Shown here piece after piece: positions 44,301 through 53,378 of a stretch of 64,000 nucleotides of DNA (positions are counted from its first letter, which is position 1; each line of letters starts with the position of its first letter). The translations under genes were made by a program, and so were the position numbers. Below the pieces are notes generated by a model. That model did no database searches. It was given only the letters and a program-made list of their open reading frames with translations, and had not been told where the DNA came from. The DNA comes from Trichopria drosophilae (lineage: Eukaryota > Arthropoda > Insecta > Hymenoptera > Diapriidae): assembly GCA_030407085.1 (NCBI GenBank), contig CM059582.1, forward strand, positions 134,699,001 through 134,763,000, given 5' to 3'.

Positions 44301-44636
44301 AAGAGCATCTAGAAGTAGGCTATTTGCTCTCTCTATTTCTCGTTGCTTAGGCAAAACTTTCGTTGTTAAATTCCGCCTAAACACGAGTGTCGTGCTTTCA
44401 TAATGTGGAGCATCTCTCCCAGCACCGCGTACGGGCTCAGTTGTTATTGCCCGCACATCCGGTACCGGTTGACAGCTGGGAACAACGAAACCTGTCCGCC
44501 TCAGATAGGCCACATAATCTCTCAGTTGTTGTTGAGAAAAGCGATCTGCCAGTTCGGGATGCATTACTGCAAACTGACTGTGCATTCGCGCCATGTAGCC
44601 TCTCTGTTGCGGACAGCTCTCCTCGTAGCAGTGCAT
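41370..44636 (-). CDS. R4/Dong-like LINE protein: reverse transcriptase + restriction-like endonuclease
   Basis: Uninterrupted 1088 residues from the first Met. Reverse transcriptase spans about 300-640: fingers with NHRPITCLNTLYKLFTNIL (378-396), motif A at WLDYMKAYD (Asp451), GVYQGDSLSPLLF (511-523) and catalytic YMDD (557-560). A thumb region follows. A CCHC knuckle has Cys893, Cys896, His905 and Cys910. The restriction-like endonuclease has KPD (979-981) and Glu996 in VIEFS. This single-ORF layout with a C-terminal endonuclease defines the R2/R4/NeSL group. The GVSGCKDNLLIDR and FYMDDLKLYASG blocks are those of R4/Dong. The protein nicks its target and reverse-transcribes its RNA there. 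The frame remains open upstream of Met to 44834, including RFQWTEDL directly before it, so the true N-terminus may lie upstream without an AUG. Confidence 0.9.
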   Translation of the reverse strand: MHCYEESCPQQRGYMARMHSQFAVMHPELADRFSQQQLRDYVAYLRRTGFVVPSCQPVPDVRAITTEPVRGAGRDAPHYESTTLVFRRNLTTKVLPKQREIERANSLLLDALPDDCDLWQVNCAVYEAASDLVIPRNLVQISGSRQITKRMSQLNGKIRLTRKLASRIQCVIDYLTSGRSFTAKVKKFAQQLRTYYHTLNKLKLLNIKQRLADKIRVLADAKKRLQRREDGIRQNAIFWTNPSNLFKHRIAASSEFPSITAVEEFWGSIYEKTSRLNADTPGIEIFTELCDEVTQQSEDCPPVSALEVKNAITGAKNFSSPGWDGINNYWWKKFTSVHQHLARIFTSYINGDQPIPHWLVEGRTTLIPKSGDLSDPRNHRPITCLNTLYKLFTNILNERIEKSVKPVWQRIVEQRGCKMGVSGCKDNLLIDRCVCQDAVQYKRNLSIAWLDYMKAYDSTSHELLSLLLKRLHVHPNIVRIVEDLMPLWKTRFVMTSGKRRTMSRLFQFQRGVYQGDSLSPLLFCISLLPLSVVLRKSQGYMCGPPGERVHKITHLFYMDDLKLYASGEDQLHRSLNIALTYSRDIGMEFGLDKCAVVHLHRGRSGSHNNDMELVNGNVIRHLSAEEAYTYLGVPQRHVQDVQAAKTTIIKKYRRILRQIWSSELTGRNKVAATNMLAVSPVLYSFGALKWNVDELRDLDRSTRKMICMQRSLHPRSSVERLYLPRNMGGRGLLSLECMHDRLVLETACDVINRTEDPLMMLVHQHEIQGKGAFLYNAAERAARNLGLVFNVGRSGAQEAESVINLCPVRLRANIRKEQLRMLEGRHIDKPLHGQFFRNVQQLGLSAEMTFSFLRSAGLKSETEGFIFACQDGVINTLAYRQNILHQAVQSTLCRLCRCHAETLMHLLAACPIYAVSAYIERHNAALRVLYYHLRSTYGIDATPVLPYVPTDIESVVGNESCRIYWNYSFPTSRQISANKPDIVLVDFDDKSIFVIEFSAPAETNIVSKEDEKRMKYQELLFEIRRLYRGFKIKLVVLIIGVLGGMRPTFLQNIKNIPACREHANSIAGRMQKAVLLRSLRLLRSHEIL

Positions 44637-44834
44637 TAGATCTTGCCTGAGATCCTCCGTCCACTGAAATCGTCCGTGGGCATGTTGGGGTTGTTGTCCC
44701 GGGACACCCGTTTCGGCCCCTCCACCTCGGGACTGGGCTGCATCCGAAGCAGCCCGATGGTCAGGAGCCCTGCGCGTTGCATTTCTTGTAACCGCATGTA
44801 CAGGGAGTAGGGTGGTTGGCCCTACCCCCCGTTG
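44637..44834 (-). other. Open, AUG-less 5' extension of the R4 reading frame
   Basis: From the stop TAA at 44837-44835 to the first Met codon there are 66 sense codons and no ATG. The translation includes Pro/Gly-rich sequence and, just before the Met, QHAHGRFQWTEDLRQDL. The WTEDL type of motif is well preserved in proteins of this kind, so it is probably translated, by a non-AUG start or internal initiation as proposed for R2-group elements. Confidence 0.5.
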
Positions 44835-44980
44835 TTATGCCTCTCTCGTTTGTCTCTTACCTCGCCATCCACTGGGGTTGGTTACCCAATCTCTGGCAAG
44901 GTTGCTAAGAGTCCAGGGCCCACCGGCTTTAATAAGCACACGTGGAGGTGAGAGTAGGCCATTTGGGAAGATAGGCTAAG

Positions 44981-45004
44981 ATGCGGCTTTTTGCAAAGCC
45001 GCAT
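44981..45004 (-). other. 10-bp stem-loop at the R4 5' end
   Basis: ATGCGGCTTT (44981-44990), loop TTGC, AAAGCCGCAT (44995-45004): a perfect stem. It lies in the 5' UTR of the element about 150 bases upstream of the open frame. It could be part of a 5' RNA structure such as a processing ribozyme; this is inference. An identical copy lies at 55724-55747. Confidence 0.55.
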
Positions 45005-45121
45005 TGTGTTACGCATCATTCCCTTTGGGCCCCTTCTTTTATTAATGTGATAAGCATGTGAATGATTTTTTTTATTATATTTATATTTATATATTATTTA
45101 TTATTATATAGATATATTATA

Positions 45122-45910
45122 CAGGGTGTCCAACAACTGGGTAACGATACTTCAGGAGGTGATTCTCCATTAATCAAAAAAGTCCTTTAACAAAATTGGA
45201 TTTGAGGCTCAGAATTTGAGTGATGGGCCATTGAAGTTTCGGAAAAAAAATTACTTTTTTGCAATAACTCGGCTAGCTTTTAAGTTATTTCAATGAGTGA
45301 GGGCTCATTTTCAAGCTTTTTCTAAGCTCTACAATTCATCTAAAAGAGCATTTGACGAAGAATTTGCCCCCTCATACGTTCGATTTCGATAAAAATTGAG
45401 TCCGCGGGAACACTCTGAATATCGTAGAATTGGCGAAAAAATCGATTAGTACTGGCGATGCGCGTTTATCGCTTATGACATTTAAAGTGTTCCCGCGGAC
45501 TCAATTTTTATCGAAATTGAACGTATGAGGGGGAAAATTCTTCGTCTTTTCAAGCTCTTCATGTGTGACTTTTCGTTAGCTACTTAGCGAATGAGTTAGA
45601 TGTGAAAACCCACAAAAATTGGCCTTTTTTACCATTTTTGAAGCCATAACTTCATAAATATTCACCGCAGGTCAAACGCTCTTAAGGATGAATTGTAGGG
45701 CTTAAAAAAGCTTTAAAATGAGCCCTCACTCATTGAAATAACTTGAAAGCGAGCCGAGTTATTGCAAAAAAGTAATTTTTTTTCTAAACTTCAGCGGCCC
45801 GTCACTAAAATTCTGAGCCTCAGATCCAATTTTGGTACAGGACTTTTTTGTTTGGAATATCATGGAGAATCACCTTGTGAAATATCGTAACCCAGTTCTT
45901 GGACACCCTG
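45122..45910. mobile_element. Mariner-type MITE (fold-back), first copy
   Basis: The termini CAGGGTGTCCAACAACTGGG and, reversed at 45910, CAGGGTGTCCAAGAACTGGG are flanked by TA. The arms of about 370 bp are imperfect reverse complements, with a conserved ccgcgggaacact/agtgttcccgcgg pair near the centre (45415, 45487). It is non-coding. The second copy is at 55865-56653. Confidence 0.88.
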
Positions 45911-45929
45911 TATATACATATATTGTCAT

Positions 45930-46330
45930 ATTTCTCACTCACTCCTCTAAAGGCTCATTGTAAGGTGGATCTTGAATTTTACATTTTTCGTAGCAGAAGG
46001 AGTATAGTCTTGCACGTTCGAAACAACTATTAATATTCATTAGATTTTTCAAATAAATAATCTACTGTGATATTTCTCAATGTCACTCCTCTAGAGGCCC
46101 ATTATATGGATTTTGAATTTTGCATTACTCGTAGGAAATGGCGAATTAATCTCCCATGATCGGGATTACTTCAAATATTCATTCGAATTTTTTAAATACG
46201 TGATCTACTGTTATATTTTTCAATGCCACGTACCTAAATGCTAGATGCTAGATGCTCATTATGTGGATCTTGATTTGCATTTCTTGTAGCAGAAGGGGGT
46301 ATAATCTTGCATGTTCGAAATTACTTTTAA
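45930..46330. repeat. 143-bp array, about three units, inverted relative to 36380-37860
   Basis: Units contain aatctactgtgatatttctc, aatgtcactcctctagaggc and taatctcccatgatcgg, the reverse complements of the words in the large array. They end next to the shared module starting at 46331, in the same relative arrangement as on the left side of the 36-kb array. Confidence 0.8.
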
Positions 46331-46820
46331 CATTATGTCCAAACGCATCCCTTAGACTCAATTACAATTGATTTGTCAGACAGAAAAATTGGTTCGTCAG
46401 ACTTGTAGTTATGCATGCATATGTTTCGTCGTAAATCATCGATTACTTAATTATTTTATATATTATTTGCAAATGCAATCAGAGAAACATCTTTCTAGTT
46501 TCATGAGATTTAGTGGCTGTCGTTATTCGAACACGTTCCGCCGCGTGAATTTGACGTCAAATCGAACGTTCAGGTTATGGACGTTACCGCTTACAAATCG
46601 CATCTTGAATTGCTCATAGCAAATAAATTACACATTTTTGGACGTTTACGTAAAGGAAAAATCTGTTTAGAATTGAATGATCTACAATATATTTCATGTC
46701 CAGCTAGTTTCACCGGGAACCAATTTAACGTTGTTTTGTGCGGGGTCCTTTCCACGTGTGAAACAAATTCAAAATTTTCAGTTCTCATTAAAATTCAAAA
46801 ATCTATTACCGGAATTTAAC
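46331..46820 (+). other. Shared module with conserved short open frame, first copy
   Basis: Inverted counterpart of 35480-35860. The open frame 46577-46819 (MDVTAYKSHLELLIANKLHI, then RKGKICLELNDLQYIS) agrees with the other copy in nearly all positions. No domain is recognised and the DNA is nearly as conserved as the protein. Coding status is therefore uncertain. It occurs again at 57074-57563. Confidence 0.4.
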
Positions 46821-47017
46821 TGTTCAAATTAACTCAATTAATACTTCGATTTGAAAACGCTCAATAAAAACAAAACCAAAAAAAAAAACGCAATTTTGAA
46901 TAAAAATTATTTTTGTATATTCAAAATTTTCCTAAAATTATCAGATTATTCCATTACGTATATCTAATTATAGGGATTTTCCGGGATGTGAATTTTGGTA
47001 CCTCACTAGAATTAAAA

Positions 47018-47145
47018 TTAATTACGCATAGTTAACTAATTAAGTATAAATATCAATATAATATAATATAAAATTAAATACGCATCATTAATTAATTAAA
47101 AATAATTATCAGTATAATATAATATAATATAAAATTAAATACGCA
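47018..47145. repeat. Short AT-rich tandem repeat (about 65 bp, two units)
   Basis: The string aatataatataaaattaaat followed by acgcat occurs twice, each time preceded by ttaattaattaa-like sequence. It is repeated at 57761-57888. Confidence 0.7.
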
Positions 47146-48758
47146 TAGTTCCTCAATGAGTTTTCTAAATACAGCAAAATTTCCAAATCTTTGTCGGTCC
47201 TTAGGATAATATAAAAGTGCGTGATAGATTAAAGAAAGTGTCGATTGAAACTCGGGTGGGAAACATGGTATTGAAACATATCTTCCGGCTAGTTTATTAT
47301 CTCCAGAATGGATTCCCAGAGGGTTACCTGTTTCATAATCGTCACTGAATAGAAACAAAAGTAAAATCTGACTGGATTTAAAATTTTCAATTTTTGTTTT
47401 CCATAGTTCACTTTGCAAAAAATTTGAGATTACCGACGTTTCATTCTCTAATTTTCGTTGGAAATGATACGCATATACTTCGTTGGTGCTAGTTTTTTTC
47501 GTTTCACCACTTAAAATACGTTTAGTACTCACATTCGTGTTACTCAAACGAAATTTAACCGGAGGTATATAATAGCTATTTCTCTCGAGAAAAGAGATGC
47601 GTTTGTGTTCAGTATCGAGAAGTGTTTGCGTATGTGGGTGGCCGTCACTTTATAGAACACACCCGACGTACTTGCGGTAGTTCAGGATGCAATGAGGAAT
47701 TCCAGTGCACAGACAGGTGGTTTCACAGCTCCCGATTTCATTTATTTTTGAGACAAATACAATTCAAATACATTGATCGTATTCACTTTTATCGCAACAC
47801 AGTGTCAGACGGTTTGCGCGACCGGGTGGAGCAGATTGCTCACGATATCTGTTCTTATTAATAGAGAAAAAGAGTTTAACATCTGGGTTTCGGTACAATC
47901 GACTCGTTCGCCAGTGGAAAAGAGACTGAAGGCATTCCGGAAAAGCATAAATTAATTGGCGAGGGATCACTGCAATCGGTACTACATTAGCGCCTCGATC
48001 ATCGATATCGCGAAATATTTTCCAAAATTTGCACAGTACCCATCGAGTGCTCACCAGGTATTACTGGTAGTGGTTTGTCTTACCGACGGAGGCCGATAAA
48101 CAATCAAGATCATAAAAGGCTTCCTCTTCAATGAATTAAATTCTGTTCTTATGTCTTATGAAATTGTTGAATTATCATTTTTGTAAGAGGCTTCCAGTTA
48201 ATCCTCGATCATATCCAATCCAGAGTTGACAATTTCTTTTGTAAGTTTAACAAAATGTTGTACATTTTTCCTGGACATACCGTGTAAATTATAAAGTTGA
48301 ACACTTTTGTTAAATATCATTTCTTTTACATTTTTAAATGTACTTTGATTGCCTTGCTCAGTTTGTACAAAAGATCGTAAACTGCTATGGGTTTGAGCTT
48401 CCACAACTCGTTTGTTTTTCTGTATGATAGATGTATTAGTGACGTCTCCTTTATATGGTACATTTTTTACTTTGTAATGGACGGGTACATTATTATGTTT
48501 TGTAATATTAAAATGATTATTTGAAGATTGACTAGATTGACTCCTTAATGGTGTTAGGTTATTTTGTTTAACATTGTTGGTAGCATGAATGGAGAACCAA
48601 TGTGGTTTGAACGCTTTAAAGGTGCTGTAAGATCGGTTATACAACGATTCAATACATTTAAACTCTTTATTTTCCGAATGTACGAGTAACAAATGGTTTT
48701 CTAATGCATTAATGTCGAATTTGTTTTTGCACAAATAGCAATGCGGCATATTGATCAA
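47092..48758 (-). pseudogene. N-terminal half of an HDxLEGV-family transposon gene (C2H2 finger), first copy
   Basis: The start is at 48758. MPHCYLCKNKFDINALENHL followed by LLVHSENKEF is a C2H2-type finger (CxxC...HxxxxH). A low-complexity Asn/Ser region follows, and KSVQLYNLHGMSRKNVQHFV before a stop at 48198. After about 650 bp of unreadable sequence a second open part (47547-47092) carries LLLFLFSDDYETGNPLGIHS and AGRYVSIPCFPPEFQSTLSL, blocks that normally precede the HDILEGV block. The HDILEGV block itself, known from 3388-4588, is not seen here. The gene is broken. Protein function is unknown to me; I treat it as a transposon gene because of its repeated, decayed state. The second copy is at 57835-59501. 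Confidence 0.55.
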
Positions 48759-49655
48759 AGGTAGTAAAACAGCCCTATGTATCTCTATAGGAATATTGTC
48801 TAGTGCATCTGCATTATCTACATAGAATAAAATAATTGTTGACTTCAGTAGTTCATAATATAATAATTTGATATCAATATTAAATATATAAACAATTATT
48901 ACTCAAAAAATTGATATTATCGATGAATACAGTTTCATTATCGTTTTGTGCCGCTGAGGTATTTGTGCTAGTATTGTCAATCTAAAATAAACATCAAATA
49001 GGAATACGTATAATAAATAAGGATTCAAAAGTAGTAGTAATGTGTAATTAAAATGAGAGAGATATCTCACATGGTTATTCAATTCATTAAAATTAATTTT
49101 AGGAATTGGGAATAACCATTTTCGAAGTTATCACGAATAAGGTAACTATCTCTGTTCTAAAATTTCAATAATGTTTTTAATAACTTCCGACGTCTTTCGT
49201 GACGTACCTATTGACATTAGAATATGGCTCCCAGTGACTTTTTTGTTGGAACTTTTGCGCTCTACAAAAAAGGTTGAGTGCATTTTTGTCGTATCTAACA
49301 CGGTAATCGATACGGAAGCCTTAAAATGAAAAAAGTACTAATTTTTTCACTATTAACGACTTTAAAAAATCATATAAAAATAATATAGATAACCACATCG
49401 TCTAGAAATTATGCAGAAATATTCTTAATGGCATAAGAAAAGTATACTTATTTATAGAAAACAAAATTTTGAGGATTTCGAATTTTAATTGACATTTTAC
49501 GTTTTTATTATACTCCTTCAACGATTCTGAAGCAATTTGAAAAATTCTTTTTTTTTCTGGGCACTCATGTCAGTGGAAATGGTGTATTTTTATTCTTAAT
49601 GTTTTGCAGAATCGTAAGCATTCATTCTCAGTAATAGTAAGATTAAGAAAAATTG
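48759..49655. other. AT-rich stretch without recognisable gene
   Basis: No open frame or repeat family is recognised. The same sequence recurs at 59502-60398 as part of the tandem duplication. Confidence 0.5.
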
Positions 49656-49659
49656 AATT

Positions 49660-49931
49660 TCGTCGATTACAGCGCCATCTATCGTGAAACGAGAAAAATG
49701 TTTTAGATAAATCATACGCATTTTTATTCAAAGAATCTGAATATGCAATAAAAAATAGGGGTTCCCATTTAAGATTTCGAACTTACAAACCCCAGGAGCA
49801 GTGTGAAGGGACCAATTTTAATATCACTGAATGTACACCTTAGGCCGTTTAAATTTTCATTCTTAACATCTTTTGATAGAGTGCCTACTTTTCGAGATAT
49901 TTGACAGTTTCAAGTTAAAAGAAACACCCTG
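49660..49931. mobile_element. Solo mariner-type terminal repeat, first copy
   Basis: This block resembles the terminal region of mariners A-C in layout: gattacagcgccatctatcg, then gcaataaaaaataggggttc, then cacttttcgagatatttgac-like words. It ends AAACACCCTG followed by TA. The partner terminus and any transposase are missing. It is repeated at 60403-60674. Confidence 0.6.
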
Positions 49932-50984
49932 TATAGTAAGTAACTGTTTTACAAGTATTATTTATTAATACTTCGGCTGGAGGGGTTGAAGTTTCGAAAA
50001 TGCGCATTTTCACTTTTACTTCGACTAAGGCCATAGGTCTAAATAATTTTCAATTATTATACATATAAGAAACACTATATTGTTGTAATATAACTATCGA
50101 AGCCACTTGGACCTAAATATGTTTGGACCCCCTACATATCCGTATAATTTTACAGCATAATTGAAAGCTGTTAGTAAACGAACGAATATTAAGGAATAGC
50201 CGATGCTCCAAAGGGTCGAAGTTTCTGAGCGAGCGAACCGAGCGAGGCACCACACCAACACTAGTTTCGAATTAATTTTGCCCTAGCGTGTGTCGAAAAC
50301 GACCACAATGTTCATCTAATGTACAGTATGAAACAGATTCGTCAGAAGATGGTTTTGATGGAAATGTTATGACGCCAAATCAAAATGATTCAGGTTCTGA
50401 ACAGAATCTAAATATGCTGAACATAACTCATAGAGAAGCTCTTGAAACTTACTCTGTTAACTTGAGCGAGATCATGTGTTCGTTTGGAAATATAGTAAAA
50501 AAAATATGCAGGTATATACCTGAATAAAAAATTTTGTTGAGGGAATCTGCGAGAAAAAATATGCGGGAAAGCGAACCTGCAAAACTTTTCGAAACATTTT
50601 TTTCAATCGAAATAAAGCGATATATTATTGATGTCTGTGAAGAGAACAAGTACAATTTAAATTTGTAAGAATTGAATACCTGAATACTTTCATCAAAATA
50701 GTCATTCTTACTTTTTTTCAATAAAAGGAAGTCGCATAGAGACTATTGGGCAACAGTTCAGTTTTTATCATGTGAAATAGGTTCCTTTGTAATGTCTCAC
50801 GATAAATTCGAAGAAATAAAATGAGAATCGAAATATTCCAAAACTAACTAGGGGTACCCTAATGATCAAAGATGGCGTATTCATGTTGTACTGAAAATTT
50901 TCAAAGCAACATTCGTATGTTTTTTTTTATGTTTTCCCCAATTTTATTTACAATCTATTTATATATAGATGTATAGATCAGATA
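49932..50984. other. Unassigned stretch with one short open frame
   Basis: A 79-codon frame at 50288-50527 (plus) is acidic (ETDSSEDGFDGNVMTPNQND). It could be the start of a transposon protein, but no domain is visible and it ends after KICRYIPE. A gagcgagcgaaccgagcgag string lies at 50228. Otherwise nothing is recognised. It recurs at 60675-61727. Confidence 0.35.
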
Positions 50985-51935
50985 GTGCTTAGGTCTTAGA
51001 ACGCTGCCTTGAGGAATACCAGCTTTTATATTATACTTTTTTATGATTTCATCACCAAATTTGATGCGGAGATTTCTATTACTTAGATATTATTTTAATA
51101 AATGATAGTGTTGAGGTGGAAAGTATTTTTTTTTTAATTTATAAAGAAGTCCGATATGCCAGACCTTATCAAATGCTTGTGAAATATCTAGGAACACAGC
51201 AGATCAGTACTTTTTCTTTTCCTTCGACTCTTTTATGTGTTTGGTTATCCTGTTCACTTGTTCTATTGAGGAGTGCTAGTTTCTGAATCCAAATTGATGA
51301 TTCAGTATTATGTTTTTGTGCAAATAATAGGATAGTTAAAAGTATTTTTTCGCAAATCTTGGACATAATTAGCAATAGACTTATAAGTCTATATGACGTG
51401 ATAACTTCTGGTGCTTTACCAGGCTTAGGTGTAAACATAATTTCTGCAACTTTTCCTTGATTTGCATAATACTGAAGCCAAAATAATGGATTAATTATAA
51501 TAGTTACGAATCTAACTGCTTTTTTCAAGATTCTTGATAAGTTTAGTATTAATTTTATCGTGAGCAGTTTTTTTAACTTTAATATTTTATATTATATTTG
51601 TAAATTATAGGGCTTTACCAATGGTACCTGTGGTCGTTACGCTATTTGTAATATTAACCTCCGAATTCTGCATCAGTTCGTGTTCTTCTCGTTCAGATAG
51701 TTTCCGAGGATGCAGCTTAAAGACACTTTCAAAATGCGCACCAAAAGCGTTGGCTTTTTCTTCACTACTCTTGGCCCAGCTACCATCTTCTAACTTAATT
51801 GGGTTTTAAATAGTGGTCTTTTGATGTTTTTTCTGGCTTTCCAAAGATAGTAGTCATTGGCCACAGTTATCGACAAATGTTTCAAGTAGTTTTCGATTTG
51901 AGTATTTCTTTCTTCACGTAGTAGCTTTTTAAGGG
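50985..51935 (-). pseudogene. Jockey-type LINE reverse transcriptase fragment, first copy
   Basis: On the minus strand the order is that of Jockey ORF2 between endonuclease and motif B. It begins with NYLKHLSITVANDYYLWKAR near 51890. ANAFGAHFESVFKLHPRKLS follows near 51740, then KVAEIMFTPKPGKAPE and SYRLISLLLIMSKICEKILL at 51528-51330. GIPQGSVLRPKHY is near 51015. Frame breaks and missing segments, including motif A, occur throughout. The catalytic YADD region is lost. It is an old dead fragment, repeated at 61728-62678. Confidence 0.75.
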
Positions 51936-52515
51936 AGGTTTATAGGTATTTTGCGTGTTTTTTTCAACAATTTTTTTTCATAGTAAAATGCATCTAATCG
52001 ACGCGTTATTTTCATATGACATGAAGCACGCATTGAAGATTGTAAAAAAAATTCTCAAAATATTTCGGCCCCTGACGGCGACAAAATGGCGGTTGCTGTG
52101 GTAGCTTATCAAAAAGTGGTTGACACGATTTCCTCATTCGCAGACGGCTGAAACAAAAAATTCAAAAATATTCTTAAAATATAGGACAGTAGCTATATCC
52201 TGAACTAAGATAAATTAATTTGGTACAAACAAAAAACAAAATGGTGGCATTTTGAATTATTTTACCCCTTCTTCAGCCTTAAAATGTCTAAAAAAGGGGT
52301 TGAAAGTAACAGAAAATTATGATTCTAGTTCAAGCTGAAACTAAACATGTGCTGAACAATCCCTGAAAATTTCAGCGCACTCGGTCGAATAGTTTTTCAA
52401 AATCATGTCAACCAGCTCGAAAAACGTTGTTTTGAGAAAAATGCATTTAAAGTTTTAGTACGTATAATCGTTGGTATAATCGTAAAAAATGCCTTAATCA
52501 GCGATGCCTGCACCA
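51936..52515. other. Non-coding stretch
   Basis: It contains acaaaatggcggttgctg and acaaaatggtggcattttg strings. I see no gene. It recurs at 62679-63258. Confidence 0.4.
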
Positions 52516-52860
52516 TACATTATGCCTTCTTCTTCCTCGTAGGCTTCGTTTTCCGTAGCTCTTTGGAGTCTCAACTCACTTCGATGCTCTTTTGCATGCC
52601 TGCATACCATTTCTTTGTCACTGCTCAGGGAAACGGTATGTGTGATTGTATAGGAGCAAATATAAAACGTCAAGCAGCTTGCAGTGCTCGCCACAACACC
52701 ATATACTCACTGCAGAGAAAATCAAATTTTTTTGGTAGCAATGAAAATTCGACTGGTTTACCCCAACTGAAGATGATGAGCTTCAGTTGAAAAGGCATTC
52801 GAATTTCTGGATGAGGTATTTCCGAAAACGACAAATAGGAACACATGCCGTTTCTATATA
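52516..52860 (+). pseudogene. Fragment of an element-G-like transposase, first copy
   Basis: The plus strand encodes YHFFVTAQGNGMCDCIGANI and KRQAACSARH. This aligns with WYFHATAHGKGACDGIGATL KREATRAS of element G, the block holding the third catalytic position. It is followed in another frame by KAFEFLDEVFPK-like sequence. No upstream catalytic part is present. It is repeated at 63259-63603. Confidence 0.6.
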
Positions 52861-53191
52861 CGAAATTTAAAGTGAAAACCTATTTAAATTCCATTAATAA
52901 TTTGAAATTACCTAAAAAAATAAATCTCAAATCTAACAAAATTACCTAAAAATTTCGGTGTATCAAACACGTGTTCGAAAATCGCTCATTGGAAAAGTAC
53001 AATTTTTGCTAAAAATTGTTTTAAATCTGTTACATAAATTGTGCCCATATGTCTGGCGTTCAAATTAGAGAAAATTCTTTTAATTAGTTACTCAAGTGTG
53101 ATAGTTTTTGTATAATATTTTTTTATTCGGAGTTTTCCTAACCTCAAAATTTATACAACTTGCACAAAATCAACTTTTAATCTATATTAAA

Positions 53192-53353
53192 ATGAGTGAA
53201 ACCAAAGCAAACAAATCTAAAATCTGTATCTTCTGCGAGAAATCAGTAGTGGACTGTATTTTTTGTACTATATGCTCTTCTTCGGCTCACCCGGCATGCG
53301 CAGCTCAAAACGGTTTGGCGAGTAATGGAGATTTTCGAAAATGCTGTGGCTAA
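53192..53353 (+). pseudogene. LINE ORF1 N-terminal fragment (PHD-like finger), first copy
   Basis: MSETKANKSKICIFCEKSVV followed by CIFCTICSSSAHPACA forms a CxxC...CxxC...HxxC finger like that at the start of CR1/Jockey ORF1 proteins. It stops at 53353 after KCCG. It lies directly beside the diverged R4 fragment that starts at about 53390, so it is a truncated LINE 5' end. The next copy is cut by the window end (63935-64000). Confidence 0.6.
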
Positions 53354-53378
53354 CGTCCATCTACGCCAACTCTTTCGC

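Larger units (their letters stand above)
41098..45050 (-). mobile_element. R4/Dong-like LINE, apparently full length
   Basis: The element reads on the minus strand. Its 5' end is near 45050, beside TAA/TTA-rich DNA. A 5' region contains a 10-bp hairpin (45000-44981), then comes a single long open frame and a 3' UTR. It ends in about 19 A (T on plus at 41098-41116). A truncated sister with the same 3' UTR and A tail lies at 17784-18536 between AAT repeats, the target preferred by Dong-type elements. The 5' two thirds (from 42764 upward) are copied again at 53507-55793. Confidence 0.85.

Noticed and set aside
43357..44650. Plus-strand frames opposite the R4 gene
   Set aside because: They are antisense shadows of the long minus-strand coding sequence, repeated in the duplicate, with no domain.
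47622..48054. Short open frames on both strands between the two readable parts of the HDxLEGV-family gene
   Set aside because: No recognisable motif, and they overlap each other on opposite strands.
50288..50527. 79-codon acidic protein as a host gene
   Set aside because: No domain or homology is recognised and the surroundings are TE fragments; evidence is insufficient for a gene call.
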